NCBI GenBank assembly: GCA_016350165.1
Contig: CP066225.1
Location: 124,001 to 188,000 of the forward strand
DNA length: 64,000 bases
Source of the DNA: Planctomycetota bacterium
Lineage (GTDB): Bacteria > Planctomycetota > Phycisphaerae > Phycisphaerales > Phycisphaeraceae
Direction of reading: 5' to 3'
The notes under the pieces: generated by a model
Database searches by the model: none
Told to the model about the DNA's origin: nothing
The model's input: only the letters and a program-made list of their open reading frames with translations
In this document: piece by piece, positions 1 through 8,905 of the stretch
How the letters are laid out: each line of letters begins with the position of its first letter
Position numbering within the stretch: position 1 is the stretch's first letter
Program-made: the position numbers and the translations under genes

Positions 1-2098
1 ACTCACGCTTAGCCGACCGCAGCAAAATACGATTCACAAGCGTTGATTTACCCGAACCCGAGACCCCTGTCACGACAACCATACCGCCCAAGGGGAACTT
101 CACATCAATTCCATTCAGATTATTCTGCTTCGCACCCTTAACAACCAACGCCTTCGAATTCCCATTCAATTTCCTGCGTCTGTCAGGCGTATGAATTTCT
201 TCCTTACCATTCAAAAACTTCGCGGTCAGCGACTTCTTATTCTTCAACACTTCCGCAAGCGTTCCCTGCGCAATCACCTCACCACCATGCACCCCAGGCC
301 CCGGACCAATATCAATCAAATGATCCGACGCACGAATCGTATCTTCGTCATGCTCCACCACCAGCACAGTATTCCCAATATCCGTCAAGTGTCGCAGTGT
401 CGTAATCAGCTTCTGATTATCTCTCTGGTGCAACCCAATCGTCGGCTCATCCAGCACATAACAGCAACCCACTAATCCCGACCCAACCTGCGTCGCCAAA
501 CGAATACGCTGCGCCTCACCACCCGACAACGTCCCCGTCCCACGATTCAGATTCAAGTACCCCAAACCAACCGACAACATAAACCCAAGCCTTGCTCTCA
601 CCTCTTTCAAAATAGGCTCAGCAATCACAGATTCTTCATCAGACAACTTCAAATTCGCAAAAAACTCAGCCGCATGCTCAATCGTCATCGTCACAACATC
701 ATCAACGTTGTATGACTTTATCGCATTCTTCCGCTTCACCTTCACAGTTGCATCAATAAACACATTCAACGACTCTTCACGCAACCGTGCACCATCACAA
801 GTCTCACACGCCGCCTCTGACAAATACGACGCAATAAAGTGCTTAAAGTTCTCCGACTCCGTATTCTCAAGCCTTCTCTGCAAGTTCGGAATCACACCCT
901 CAAAAAACGCCCCATACTTACTCTCATCACGCGAGTTCGTACCATGCAGCAAAATCCTCTGAATCGGCTTACCCAGCTTCTTCCAAGGCGTTTCCGCATC
1001 AACTTCAAAATCCTTACAGAACTTCCGTATCGCGCGAGCATAAAAAATCTTCATGCGTTTGCCACCAAAACGCCAAGGCTCAATCGCCCCTGTACTCAAC
1101 GACTTGTCCTTATCCGCAACCACCAACTCCGTATCAAACTCAAACCGAATCCCCAACCCCGAACACGCTGGGCAGGCACCATAAGGCGAGTTAAATGAGA
1201 ACAGCCGAGGCTCTAAATCCTCAAGCGAACACTCCGGATGAACAGGGCACGCATACTTCTCAGAAAACAACGTATCGTCCCACTTCTCACGATCATCCGG
1301 ATCATTGATCGTCACCACAACCAATCCATCCGCAAGCTTTAACGACAATTCAGTCGAATCTGCAACACGCGCACGCAACCCTGTATCAGGATCTTCCTTC
1401 CCTTCATCACGAATCACCAACCGATCAACCACTGCCTCAATCGTATGCTGCTGATACCTTTGCGTTTTCGTCGTAAACGGAGTCCCCGCCTTCGACTCAC
1501 TGATCTCACGCAAATCCATGATCTCCCCATCAACACGCGCCCTCACAAAACCTTGCCGCGTCATCGCCTCGAAAATCTCTTTATGATGCCCCTTCTTACC
1601 CCTAATAATCGGCGACAAAATCATCAACCTTGTACCATCCGCATTATCCAAAATATGATCAACGATCTGCGTTGCCGATTGCGATGTAATCGGATGACCA
1701 CACTTCTTCCCAGTCTTCTCATCACGATGCCAACAGCGTGGATGCCCTGCCCGCGCAAACAGCAATCGCAGGTAGTCATAAATCTCAGTCGTCGTCGCAA
1801 CTGTCGATCTCGGGTTATGCGACGCCGACCGCTGCTCAATCGCAATCGTCGGAGGCAAACCTTCAATCGACTCAATATCAGGCTTCTGCAACTGATCCAA
1901 AAACTGACGCGCATACGCCGACAGCGATTCCATATACTTACGCTGCCCCTCAGCATAAATCGTATCGAACGCCAAAGACGACTTACCCGACCCTGACAAA
2001 CCGGTGATCACCACCAATTCATCGCGCGGGATATCGATGTCCACAGACTTAAGGTTGTGCTCACTGGCACCACGTACTGAGATTTGTGTTAACGCCAT
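1..2098 (-). CDS. uvrA: UvrABC system protein A (3' end cut off by window edge)
   Basis: DNA-damage recognition ATPase of nucleotide excision repair, acting in the cytoplasm with UvrB. About 699 codons are present of a family length near 950; the C-terminus lies beyond base 1. Read from the ATG at 2098, the first Walker A is GLSGSGKSS near residue 30. A zinc module follows, with cysteines in CPVHPEC and CPACSG. The ABC signature LSGGEAQRIRLATQ lies near residue 520, followed by LDEPTIGLH and VVEHDEDTI. The second Walker A, GVSGSGKSTL, is near residue 672. This order is diagnostic of UvrA. No neighbour in the window appears co-transcribed. Identity is certain; only the C-terminal zinc finger cannot be checked. 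Confidence 0.97.
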   Translation of the reverse strand, partial: MALTQISVRGASEHNLKSVDIDIPRDELVVITGLSGSGKSSLAFDTIYAEGQRKYMESLSAYARQFLDQLQKPDIESIEGLPPTIAIEQRSASHNPRSTVATTTEIYDYLRLLFARAGHPRCWHRDEKTGKKCGHPITSQSATQIVDHILDNADGTRLMILSPIIRGKKGHHKEIFEAMTRQGFVRARVDGEIMDLREISESKAGTPFTTKTQRYQQHTIEAVVDRLVIRDEGKEDPDTGLRARVADSTELSLKLADGLVVVTINDPDDREKWDDTLFSEKYACPVHPECSLEDLEPRLFSFNSPYGACPACSGLGIRFEFDTELVVADKDKSLSTGAIEPWRFGGKRMKIFYARAIRKFCKDFEVDAETPWKKLGKPIQRILLHGTNSRDESKYGAFFEGVIPNLQRRLENTESENFKHFIASYLSEAACETCDGARLREESLNVFIDATVKVKRKNAIKSYNVDDVVTMTIEHAAEFFANLKLSDEESVIAEPILKEVRARLGFMLSVGLGYLNLNRGTGTLSGGEAQRIRLATQVGSGLVGCCYVLDEPTIGLHQRDNQKLITTLRHLTDIGNTVLVVEHDEDTIRASDHLIDIGPGPGVHGGEVIAQGTLAEVLKNKKSLTAKFLNGKEEIHTPDRRRKLNGNSKALVVKGAKQNNLNGIDVKFPLGGMVVVTGVSGSGKSTLVNRILLRSAKRE

Positions 2099-2485
2099 GG
2101 TTGCGGATTGTATCCAGATATTTCGTTCGGGTAAAGTTTGGGTTCACATTTCGCCGTTTTTCATCAATTCTCACCGACAAAGCAGCACTCACATAACCCC
2201 AAACCCCGCTGCATTATTCACCACACTCAACAACTTCGCCCCCATCACCATCAGAATGTAAAACCATGTAAAGCACCTCCTCTCTTACAAGGCAAAAATA
2301 TCTGTTTTTCTCGACCAAAACCGATTGTCAGCACCCATCCAATCCACTAACCTCTCCAAAGTTTGAGCGTTCGCTCACTTGAGTGGTGTGTTGATGTTGC
2401 ATTGCTCATGCTGAAGGATTTGGCCCACACCGTTCGCGGGTCAGGTTATTGATTTTAGATTGGAAGCTGTGAAAGGAATCCTCGC
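2099..2485. other. Intergenic region between uvrA and a Gfo/Idh gene
   Basis: Divergent 387-base intergenic region that must hold the uvrA promoter (minus) and the promoter for the oxidoreductase at 2486 (plus). Apart from the palindrome at 2364-2377 and a Shine-Dalgarno-like AAGGAA just before 2486, I see no gene. Short open frames inside it have no recognisable content. Confidence 0.5.
2364..2377. promoter_or_regulatory. 14-bp palindrome, possible operator
   Basis: TGAGCG-TT-CGCTCA is a perfect inverted repeat with a 2-base centre, immediately followed by a second small inverted repeat CACT-TG-AGTG. It lies about 110 bases upstream of the oxidoreductase start at 2486. The symmetry is seen directly; a regulatory role is inference. 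Confidence 0.3.
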
Positions 2486-3511
2486 ATGGCAAAAGTAGTT
2501 AAATACGGTTTCGTTGGGGCTGGTTCAATCGCCCGCTACCGACACCTAAATGAATGTGCACAAATCAAAAACGCAAAGATCGTCGCGATCTGTGATATCG
2601 ACGAAAAACGCGCCAAAGAACGCGCCTCTGAATTCGGCGGCGACATCTACACCGACTGGAAAATAATGCTCAAAGAAGCTGACATTGATGCCGTCATCGT
2701 CAGCACACCCAACAATCTTCACGCCCCCATCTCTATCGCAGCTTCAAAAGCAGGTAAGCACGTCCTCGTTGAAAAACCCATGGCCACAACACGCACCGAA
2801 GCTAAGCGCATGATAGACGCTGCCAAGAAAGCTAAAAAATATCTCATGGTTGGCCAAAACCAGCGTCTCATGCCACCTCACGTTCGCGCCAAAGAAATCC
2901 TCAAATCAGGTCGCGTCGGCAAAGTCATTTCCTTCCGTTCTGAATTCCAACACCCTGGCCCCGAAGGCTGGTCAGCCGATGGCTCTAAATCTTGGTTCTT
3001 CAAAAAAGAAGACGCAGTCATGGGCGCACTCGGCGACCTCGGCGTACACAAAGCCGACCTCATGCGTTGGCTCCTTGATGATGACTTCGTCGAAGCAAGT
3101 GCAGTCGTCTCAACGCTCGTCAAAAAAATCGAAGTCGACGATCACGGCGTCATCAACCTCAAATCCAAGAAGGGTATCGTCGGCACCATCACCGCAAGCT
3201 GGATCAACTGCGGCGCTGAAAACAATCAGACCGTACTCAACTGCACCAACGGCACCATCGAAATCGGAACCAACCCTGACTATCCAGTCGTCGTCACATA
3301 CGCAAAAGGCCAAGGTCGCGAAATGCACGAAGTCGGCGCCATGGCAAGCAACACCAACCAAACAGGCTCCGGCATCATGGACATGTTCCACGACTGCATC
3401 CTCAAAAAGAAAGCACCTTCAATCGACGGCCATGAAGGTTACGCATCCGTAGCCACAATCCTCACAGCAATGGAAGCCGCAAAACAAAACAAAACCCTCA
3501 AAATCAAATAA
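2486..3511 (+). CDS. Gfo/Idh/MocA family oxidoreductase
   Basis: Probable NAD(P)-dependent sugar or polyol dehydrogenase, cytoplasmic, 341 aa. The Rossmann motif FVGAGSIARYRH is at residues 9-20. The family EKP motif appears in VLVEKPMATT near residue 97, with the lysine expected in the catalytic site, and GDLGVHKADLMRWLL supplies the typical catalytic-domain histidine. The ATG at 2486 is preceded by AAGGAA at a normal distance. The gene ends in a strong terminator at 3539, so it is probably transcribed alone. The propeller protein at 3662 is in the same direction but beyond the terminator. Substrate cannot be read from the sequence. Confidence 0.9.
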   Translation: MAKVVKYGFVGAGSIARYRHLNECAQIKNAKIVAICDIDEKRAKERASEFGGDIYTDWKIMLKEADIDAVIVSTPNNLHAPISIAASKAGKHVLVEKPMATTRTEAKRMIDAAKKAKKYLMVGQNQRLMPPHVRAKEILKSGRVGKVISFRSEFQHPGPEGWSADGSKSWFFKKEDAVMGALGDLGVHKADLMRWLLDDDFVEASAVVSTLVKKIEVDDHGVINLKSKKGIVGTITASWINCGAENNQTVLNCTNGTIEIGTNPDYPVVVTYAKGQGREMHEVGAMASNTNQTGSGIMDMFHDCILKKKAPSIDGHEGYASVATILTAMEAAKQNKTLKIK

Positions 3512-3538
3512 CACAAACAACAACTCAATCAACAAACT

Positions 3539-3571
3539 AAGGTATCAGGCCTCACACCTGATACCTTTTTT
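3539..3571 (+). terminator. Rho-independent terminator
   Basis: Stem GGTATCAGG (3541-3549) pairs with CCTGATACC (3557-3565), extended by AA/TT, and is followed by a T-run. It ends the Gfo/Idh transcript. Confidence 0.9.
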
Positions 3572-3661
3572 CATCCCTCTACACATGCCTACATGCTTAA
3601 AATTACGCTAGCCAACGACAACCCCAACTGCTAGATTCACCTTAGAAATAAGGACAAATCT

Positions 3662-4948
3662 ATGCCTGTACAATTCGCTCTCGATCTCGACCAACACTTC
3701 CCACGTTACACCGATTACTCACCCGAACTTCCCGTTTGGTGCCTCACCCCAAACGTCGGCCGCTGCACCATTCGCTTCTTCGATACAAGCCCGCTCAGCC
3801 CTTCAGGTCGCTACGTTGCAGTCACCCGTTTACCCCACGAGTACAACGCACCTCAAATCGGCGACACTGCTGAAATCGTTTTAATCGACTTACAAACAGG
3901 CGAAGAAAATGTCATCACCACAACCCAAGGCTTCGAAGGACAACTCGGCGCAAACATCAACTGGGGTGCCGATGACAACTCTCTTTTCTTCAATGACGTC
4001 GATACAAACACATGGCAACCACACGCCATTCGCATAAACCCATTCACTGGTGATAAAACAAATCTACAAGGCACCATCTGTCACGCATCACCCAACGGTA
4101 AACACATCGCAAGTTGCCGTCTCTCCGCCATGCGTTTCACTCAATACGGTTACGGCGTCCTCATTCCCGACCAACACATCAAACGCAACTTCGGCCTCTC
4201 CAACAACGACGGACTATACATCACCAACACACAAACAGGGCAAATCGAAAACCTCATCACACTCAAACAAATCGTAGATGCAGCAGGACCAAACGAACTG
4301 CAAACTGACCCTGACCAATTCGAAATCTACGGCTTCCACACAAAATACAACCCACAAGGCGATCGAATTCTCTTCACACTCCGCTGGTATCCCAAACAAC
4401 CCAAATCGCCAACACCCGAAAACCAAATCGCAAAAGATGGCATACGCTTCGCTGTTTACACTTTAAAACCCGATGGCTCCGACATCCATCTCGCAGTAGG
4501 CCCTGACCAATGGGCACTCGGCGGGCACCACATCAACTGGTATCCCGACGGCTGTCACCTATCTATGAACCTCAACATCAACGCAGGCCCACTCCGTTTC
4601 GTCTCATGTAAATACGATGGTTCAAACCTTCGATCAGTTACTAACCATGTATTAGGCTCTGGGCACCCATCCGTCCACCCATCGGGCATGATCATGTCCG
4701 ACACCTACACATGGGAACCCGGCACTTCCTACGGCGACGGCACCATCCCTATTCGTTGGATAGACCCAATCGCCGGCACAGAAAAATCTCTACTCCGCAT
4801 CAACACCAACATCTCCATCCAACGCGGTGAAATGCGCATCGACCCTCACCCCGCATGGGACCGCACATGGCGTTACGTCTTCTTCAACGCATTCACCAAC
4901 AACTCCCGCCGCGTTTTCATCATGGATACCCAACCACTCTTCATATAA
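3662..4948 (+). CDS. Beta-propeller protein (TolB/oligogalacturonate-lyase-like fold)
   Basis: A 428-aa protein without signal peptide or membrane segment, hence probably cytoplasmic. It is built from repeated strand units typical of WD40-like/PD40 propellers, for example SPLSPSGRYVAVTRL, NWGADDNSLFFNDV, ASPNGKHIASCRL, YNPQGDRILFTLRW and HPSGMIMSDTY. Cytoplasmic planctomycete proteins of this type are often annotated as oligogalacturonate-lyase-like, but I see no conserved lyase residues I can vouch for. It follows the Gfo/Idh gene after a terminator and converges on the Nudix gene at 5033. Family assignment is reasonable; catalytic function is unproven. Confidence 0.65.
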   Translation: MPVQFALDLDQHFPRYTDYSPELPVWCLTPNVGRCTIRFFDTSPLSPSGRYVAVTRLPHEYNAPQIGDTAEIVLIDLQTGEENVITTTQGFEGQLGANINWGADDNSLFFNDVDTNTWQPHAIRINPFTGDKTNLQGTICHASPNGKHIASCRLSAMRFTQYGYGVLIPDQHIKRNFGLSNNDGLYITNTQTGQIENLITLKQIVDAAGPNELQTDPDQFEIYGFHTKYNPQGDRILFTLRWYPKQPKSPTPENQIAKDGIRFAVYTLKPDGSDIHLAVGPDQWALGGHHINWYPDGCHLSMNLNINAGPLRFVSCKYDGSNLRSVTNHVLGSGHPSVHPSGMIMSDTYTWEPGTSYGDGTIPIRWIDPIAGTEKSLLRINTNISIQRGEMRIDPHPAWDRTWRYVFFNAFTNNSRRVFIMDTQPLFI

Positions 4949-5032
4949 GCAAACATACCACAGCCTCAACCTCCTTAAAACAAAAAAGCCACCTCACCAC
5001 ATCCTGAACTTCGGATTACAACTAAAGTCAAA

Positions 5033-5503
5033 TTAAATAAGAGGTACCTCAATGTGCTTAATGGTATGCAATTTCCCTTCCACAATCGCACTCTTAACTG
5101 GCAGCGGACGCACATCAAGTTGCTCTAGATAATCAATCGCAATCCAGTGCGCAGCAATATGTTTTTCTCGCTGAATAAAATCTCGAGAACTAATCTTCAC
5201 AAAGTAATAATGTTCCAAGCCGTGAAACACTTCACCATGAACCATAAAACGATTTTCCACCACAAAACCGTACTCGGCTTCGATCACCTTTAGACCAAAC
5301 TCCTCACAAAACTCAATCGCAAGCCGGTCGCGCATCACCTCACCATACTCGAGTTGCCCACCAATGAATGCATAACAAGCATTCGGGTCGTCAACAGGCT
5401 TCTGAAGAAGTATTTCTCCGTGATCAATACAGATCCCTCGCACACTCACTCTGACTTGTTTAGCTTGAATTGCATTTGAAAGAAATTTAGCTTCATGCGT
5501 CAT
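5033..5503 (-). CDS. Nudix hydrolase with an altered Nudix box
   Basis: Small (156 aa) nucleoside-diphosphate-linked hydrolase. The Nudix box G-x5-E-x7-R-E-U-x-E-E-x-G-U is read as GQLEYGE, seven residues, then IEFCEEFGL. The metal-binding glutamates (E-F-C-E-E) are retained, but the arginine that normally precedes the first glutamate is isoleucine. The domain begins with VRVSVRGICIDHGEILLQK, as in Nudix proteins acting on small nucleotides. It is transcribed alone, away from rpsR. The fold is clear, activity is likely but the arginine change is notable, and the substrate is unknown. Confidence 0.85.
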   Translation of the reverse strand: MTHEAKFLSNAIQAKQVRVSVRGICIDHGEILLQKPVDDPNACYAFIGGQLEYGEVMRDRLAIEFCEEFGLKVIEAEYGFVVENRFMVHGEVFHGLEHYYFVKISSRDFIQREKHIAAHWIAIDYLEQLDVRPLPVKSAIVEGKLHTIKHIEVPLI

Positions 5504-5642
5504 GAACAGCCTCCAAATCTAAATCATCATCCCTGCAAAATTATCACCTACTCCATCAATAATACCACTTGTTGCTAAACCGCCCATTGAGCAACTCACA
5601 CGAGGCTAATTCACAAACATTTTACATTAATCATCAGCGCAT

Positions 5643-5674
5643 AAAAAAACAAGACTGACATAAAGCCAGTCTTG
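5643..5674 (-). terminator. Terminator of rpsR
   Basis: Inverted repeat CAAGACTG (5650-5657) / CAGTCTTG (5667-5674), followed on the minus strand by a run of seven T (5643-5649). It lies just downstream of the rpsR stop. Confidence 0.85.
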
Positions 5675-5702
5675 CATTTATATTTCGTCTGTAATCAGTG
5701 AC

Positions 5703-5945
5703 CTAGAGAGTCGCTGATGTGTATGGCAGCAATGCCATGTAGCGAGCACGCTTGATAGCTTGTGCCATCATACGTTGTTCGCGAGCAGTCAGACCAGTTT
5801 TCTTACGACCCTGAATCTTACCGTTAGGTGTCATGAAACGACGAAGGTCGTCAGCACGCTTATAGTCGATGAAGGTCTTGCCGCTGCTGCTCTTCTCTGC
5901 GACTTTGAACTGAGCCTTGTTGCCGAACTTCTTAAAATCTGCCAT
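5703..5945 (-). CDS. rpsR: 30S ribosomal protein bS18
   Basis: Small-subunit ribosomal protein of the platform, partner of bS6. At 80 aa it is of normal length. The family core is present: [44 protein letters not shown]. It has no cysteine at all, so it cannot be the zinc-binding form. The ATG at 5945 is preceded by GGAGATATACCC. Instead of the usual rpsF-rpsR-rplI cluster, the gene stands alone with its own leader hairpin and terminator. Identity is certain. Confidence 0.96.
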   Translation of the reverse strand: MADFKKFGNKAQFKVAEKSSSGKTFIDYKRADDLRRFMTPNGKIQGRKKTGLTAREQRMMAQAIKRARYMALLPYTSATL

Positions 5946-5971
5946 GGGTATATCTCCGTCTTGGCTTTGTA

Positions 5972-5998
5972 GCTCCCGTCGTTGGACTGGAGCGACGG
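5972..5998 (-). promoter_or_regulatory. Structured leader hairpin upstream of rpsR
   Basis: On the minus strand the leader contains CCGTCG (5998-5993) pairing with CGACGG (5981-5976) around an 11-base loop. An overlapping alternative pairs GCTCC (5993-5989) with GGAGC (5976-5972). The two pairings exclude each other. The hairpin sits about 30 bases before the start codon. Autoregulatory leaders bound by S6:S18 are known in other bacteria for rpsF operons; whether this is one is inference. Confidence 0.35.
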
Positions 5999-6147
5999 TT
6001 TATTGGTTAATTCTTGAGCGAAATATGATAACCGAGAGGTTGGCGGAGGACAAATCGGTCGCACATTTCGTCTAAATCTTGGGGATTACAGGGTTTGAGG
6101 CCGGTTTTTGGCACGCTGCACCACAATTTTATCCCCTCGGAACGCGA

Positions 6148-7284
6148 CTAAACATACTCACCCGGCGAGCAGTCAGCCTTGGAAATCAGCCATTCCACCT
6201 CACCAGCCCCAGCTTTTCGGATCTGTGCACGATAGTCACGTAGGAACGGGCGTTCAGTTCGAGTATGCCCAGCCAACAATACCGCCACCCCATCCGAAAT
6301 CGCCGCCAGCATATCATGATGCCGCATCTCGCCCGTGAAAAATGCATCCATTGGCCCCACCTCACTCATCAAACTCTGACCTGCACCGGCGCAGAGGCCG
6401 ATTCGCTGAATATTTTTTGCCGCCAGCGTTGATCCCTCAGCCGGGGCGACTTCAAGATATTTGAGTTTCAGCAATTTCTTAATCCGAGCAGTCAGCGTTT
6501 TCAAAGAAATCGGCTTCGCGAGTTCAACAATGCGCCCCTGCCCGGTCATATCGTCCGAATTCGGGGTTGGATCACTGATCAATGGATATATATCGAATGC
6601 AGGTTCTTCATATGAATGCGTATCGCGGAGTGCTGCGATGACGCTGCCGAGTTTGGATTTGGGGACGATCATTTCCAAACGCAGTTCGTTGACGGTTTCA
6701 AATTGTCCTGCGGTTCCGATGGATGGGTTCGTGCTGTCATTGCCTCGGAATGTACCCTGTCCTGAGACAGCGTATGAACACTCGGAGTATTCGCCGATGA
6801 CACCTGCGCCAGTTGCAGACAGGACTGAGCGCAATTTGAGTACTTCTTTCTCAGGTACAAACACAACCAACTTGTATTGTTCAGGATTGCTGACGTGCGG
6901 GCGAATGGGTTTGATGACCGCTTTGTCGTCAGCCGCAATGCCTTCAGCGAGGAACTGATTCACACCCGTCGGCGATGCGTCGAGTGCGGTATGCGGCGAG
7001 TAAATCGCAATATTTTTACGAGCAGCGGTGAGTATGATGTTTTGCTTGTAATCATTTGAAGTGAGTGCGGTGAGCGGCGCGAAAATTGGTGGATGATACG
7101 CAACGATCATGTTCACCTTCTGCGAGATCGCTTCCGCCATGACCGACTGGGTGAGGTCGATACAGAGGAGCGCTTTTTTGATGTTTGCGGTATTTTCGAC
7201 ATGCAAACCGACCTTGTCCCATGATTCTGCAAGGTGTTCAGGGGCAATGGATTGCAATACGCTGAGGACTTGTTGAAGCTTCAT
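6148..7284 (-). CDS. Nif3-like dinuclear metal centre protein
   Basis: Member of the Nif3/YqfO (DUF34) family of hexameric, probably di-metal proteins, 378 aa. The metal-binding parts are visible: AYHPPIFAPL near residue 64, TGEMRHHDMLAA near 317, and GHTRTERPF near 340. The middle segment (about 125-240), with VVFVPEKEVLKLRSVLSATGAGVIGEYSECSY split over it and HSYEEPAFDIYPL, is the inserted NGG1p/CutA1-like domain of the long YqfO form. Cellular function of the family is not settled. It lies upstream of rpsR in the same direction with a 200-base gap that holds the rpsR leader, so co-transcription is uncertain. Confidence 0.9.
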   Translation of the reverse strand: MKLQQVLSVLQSIAPEHLAESWDKVGLHVENTANIKKALLCIDLTQSVMAEAISQKVNMIVAYHPPIFAPLTALTSNDYKQNIILTAARKNIAIYSPHTALDASPTGVNQFLAEGIAADDKAVIKPIRPHVSNPEQYKLVVFVPEKEVLKLRSVLSATGAGVIGEYSECSYAVSGQGTFRGNDSTNPSIGTAGQFETVNELRLEMIVPKSKLGSVIAALRDTHSYEEPAFDIYPLISDPTPNSDDMTGQGRIVELAKPISLKTLTARIKKLLKLKYLEVAPAEGSTLAAKNIQRIGLCAGAGQSLMSEVGPMDAFFTGEMRHHDMLAAISDGVAVLLAGHTRTERPFLRDYRAQIRKAGAGEVEWLISKADCSPGEYV

Positions 7285-7380
7285 GATTCGTAGAATAGCA
7301 CGGCGCGGGTGATTTTGCAGCCAAGTAGGGGTGATTGCCGATGAAAGACTTACAGATATCGGACCGTTCCAGTAGTTGCG

Positions 7381-8223
7381 ATGAGTTTAGTTATGAATCA
7401 GCAAACAGAAACCATGAAGATCAAGACGGTTGAAGTGAAGAAACCTGTGGTGACGCAGGTGAATGATGCTAACTCGGGTGGCGTTGGCAACGCTTTTGGT
7501 GCGCGTGGGCCGATGAACAAGAACGAGCAGGCGGAAGCGCTGAAAAAAGCTCAACAGGCTGAGAAACGTATCCAACTGGGCATGGAATTGCTGAAAGCGT
7601 CTGAGAGCCGATTGAGTGCACAGACGCAGATGCTGAATCAGGTGCGTAGTGAACAAAAAGCGCTGCGTGAGCAGATTCAGGAAGATGTCGCATCGAGTTT
7701 GCAGAGTTACGATCAGTGGCTGGGACAAATAGATGAGAGTTTCAGTAAAGCGATCCAGCTTTTGGAGGAAAAAGTCGATGCTGTGGTGGGGATGTGGGAG
7801 AAGAAAGAATCGAAACTGGACGGTATGATTCAGCGATTCGAGCGGTTGTTTGAACAGAATCAAAGAACGTTGCTGGATGTAAAAATGCACATGGCGGCGG
7901 CAATGGATGATGGTAATGCGGCACGCGTGAGAGAGACTGAGAATGCGGATGGTGAAAAATCAGATGATCCTGATATCACGGCTGAAGAAGAGGCGGAAAT
8001 TTACGCGATTTTGAATGGTGATGTGGTTCACGAGATTGATGAAGCGGCTGAGGAGAAGGAAGAACAGGTTGAAGAAGCGGTGAGTGAGGTCGTGGAAGAG
8101 AAAGAAGATGCGACTGACCCGGCGACAGCGCTTGAACAGCTTGCGGAGCAGCGTGAAAGTGAAAAGATTTACTCAGCGGTGATGAGCAAGATGCATGGAA
8201 AAAAGAAAAAATCGGACGATTGA
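7381..8223 (+). CDS. Coiled-coil protein with acidic C-terminus, function unknown
   Basis: A 280-aa protein I do not recognise. Residues about 45-180 are rich in A, E, K, L, Q and look like a long coiled coil (NEQAEALKKAQQAEKRIQL, SLQSYDQWLGQIDESFSKA). Residues about 195-260 are very acidic (TAEEEAEIYAILNGD, AAEEKEEQVEEAVSEVVEEK), and the end is basic (MHGKKKKSDD). No signal peptide or membrane segment. The start at 7381 or the ATG at 7393 are both possible. It is divergent from the Nif3 gene. A structural or scaffolding role is only a guess. Confidence 0.7.
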   Translation: MSLVMNQQTETMKIKTVEVKKPVVTQVNDANSGGVGNAFGARGPMNKNEQAEALKKAQQAEKRIQLGMELLKASESRLSAQTQMLNQVRSEQKALREQIQEDVASSLQSYDQWLGQIDESFSKAIQLLEEKVDAVVGMWEKKESKLDGMIQRFERLFEQNQRTLLDVKMHMAAAMDDGNAARVRETENADGEKSDDPDITAEEEAEIYAILNGDVVHEIDEAAEEKEEQVEEAVSEVVEEKEDATDPATALEQLAEQRESEKIYSAVMSKMHGKKKKSDD

Positions 8224-8227
8224 TTTT

Positions 8228-8540
8228 CGGTTTTGTGCGCACGTTTTGATTAGAAGTTGGTTTTCAAGATGGTCTTAAAGAGCGGTTTTAATTTGCGGCT
8301 ATGCGCGTATTAGTTAATTCTTTGGTTGATATTGTCAAATTGATTACGTGAACAAAGGACTTATGAATATTGGTATGCGGTTTTGTGCGCGCATTTGTGA
8401 AGGTTTATCGATTTTCGGTGATTTTCCCGTATGAGGAAATGGGTGGTTTTGGATTGAAGTGTGTTAGAAATGGTGTGTTTTGTGGTGGTTTTGTCAGAAA
8501 ACAAAAGGTTCCCAATGGGGGGGGAATCGGTTTTGTGCGC
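8228..8540. repeat. Three 13-bp repeats spaced exactly 150 bp
   Basis: CGGTTTTGTGCGC occurs at 8228-8240, 8378-8390 and 8528-8540, each exactly 150 bases apart; the last two extend to TTTTGTGCGCGC. GTTGGTTTT also recurs at 8256-8264 and 8556-8564, again 300 bases (two periods) apart. The rest of the period is not clearly conserved, so this could be a decayed tandem duplication or spaced protein-binding sites. Confidence 0.6.
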
Positions 8541-8852
8541 GCGGTTTGAGATGGGGTTGGTTTTGGTATGGGGTTTGCTGTATCGCGAAATAAATCGAAA
8601 TTGCGGTATCCTCAATGAGGCTGGCCTTCGAAAAGATCTTTGAGGTTTTGAGCGAAAGATTGAAGTGAAGATGGAGTGACGGCCCACGGCTACTTTTTGA
8701 GTTGTGTTACTAAAACGTATCGTATTATTTACAATTCGTATATTAAATATTTTGTATTACTGCAGTGAATCGACGAATTCATATTGAATGGGCAATGGAG
8801 ATAATGAACATTTGATCAACATATTAAGAACGCAATGATATAGTGATTTAAG

Positions 8853-8878
8853 AAAAAACCCGGCATAAGAATGCCGGG
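8853..8878 (-). terminator. Terminator of the PEP-CTERM FG-GAP gene
   Basis: Perfect stem CCCGGCAT (8859-8866), loop AAGA, ATGCCGGG (8871-8878), with a T6 run on the minus strand (8853-8858). Confidence 0.9.
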
Positions 8879-8905
8879 CATATTTATTTTATGTAATAAT
8901 TTGCA

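Larger units (their letters stand above)
8224..8905. other. Long intergenic region with regularly spaced short repeats
   Basis: 682 bases without a convincing gene. The first half contains three copies of a 13-mer at exact 150-base spacing (separate entry). The second half (8700-8850) is AT-rich. The terminator of the PEP-CTERM gene closes the region at 8853-8878. Confidence 0.6.

Noticed and set aside
191-2007. Several plus-strand open frames of 80-180 codons at 191-2007
   Set aside because: They are shadows of uvrA on the other strand and have basic, low-information sequences.
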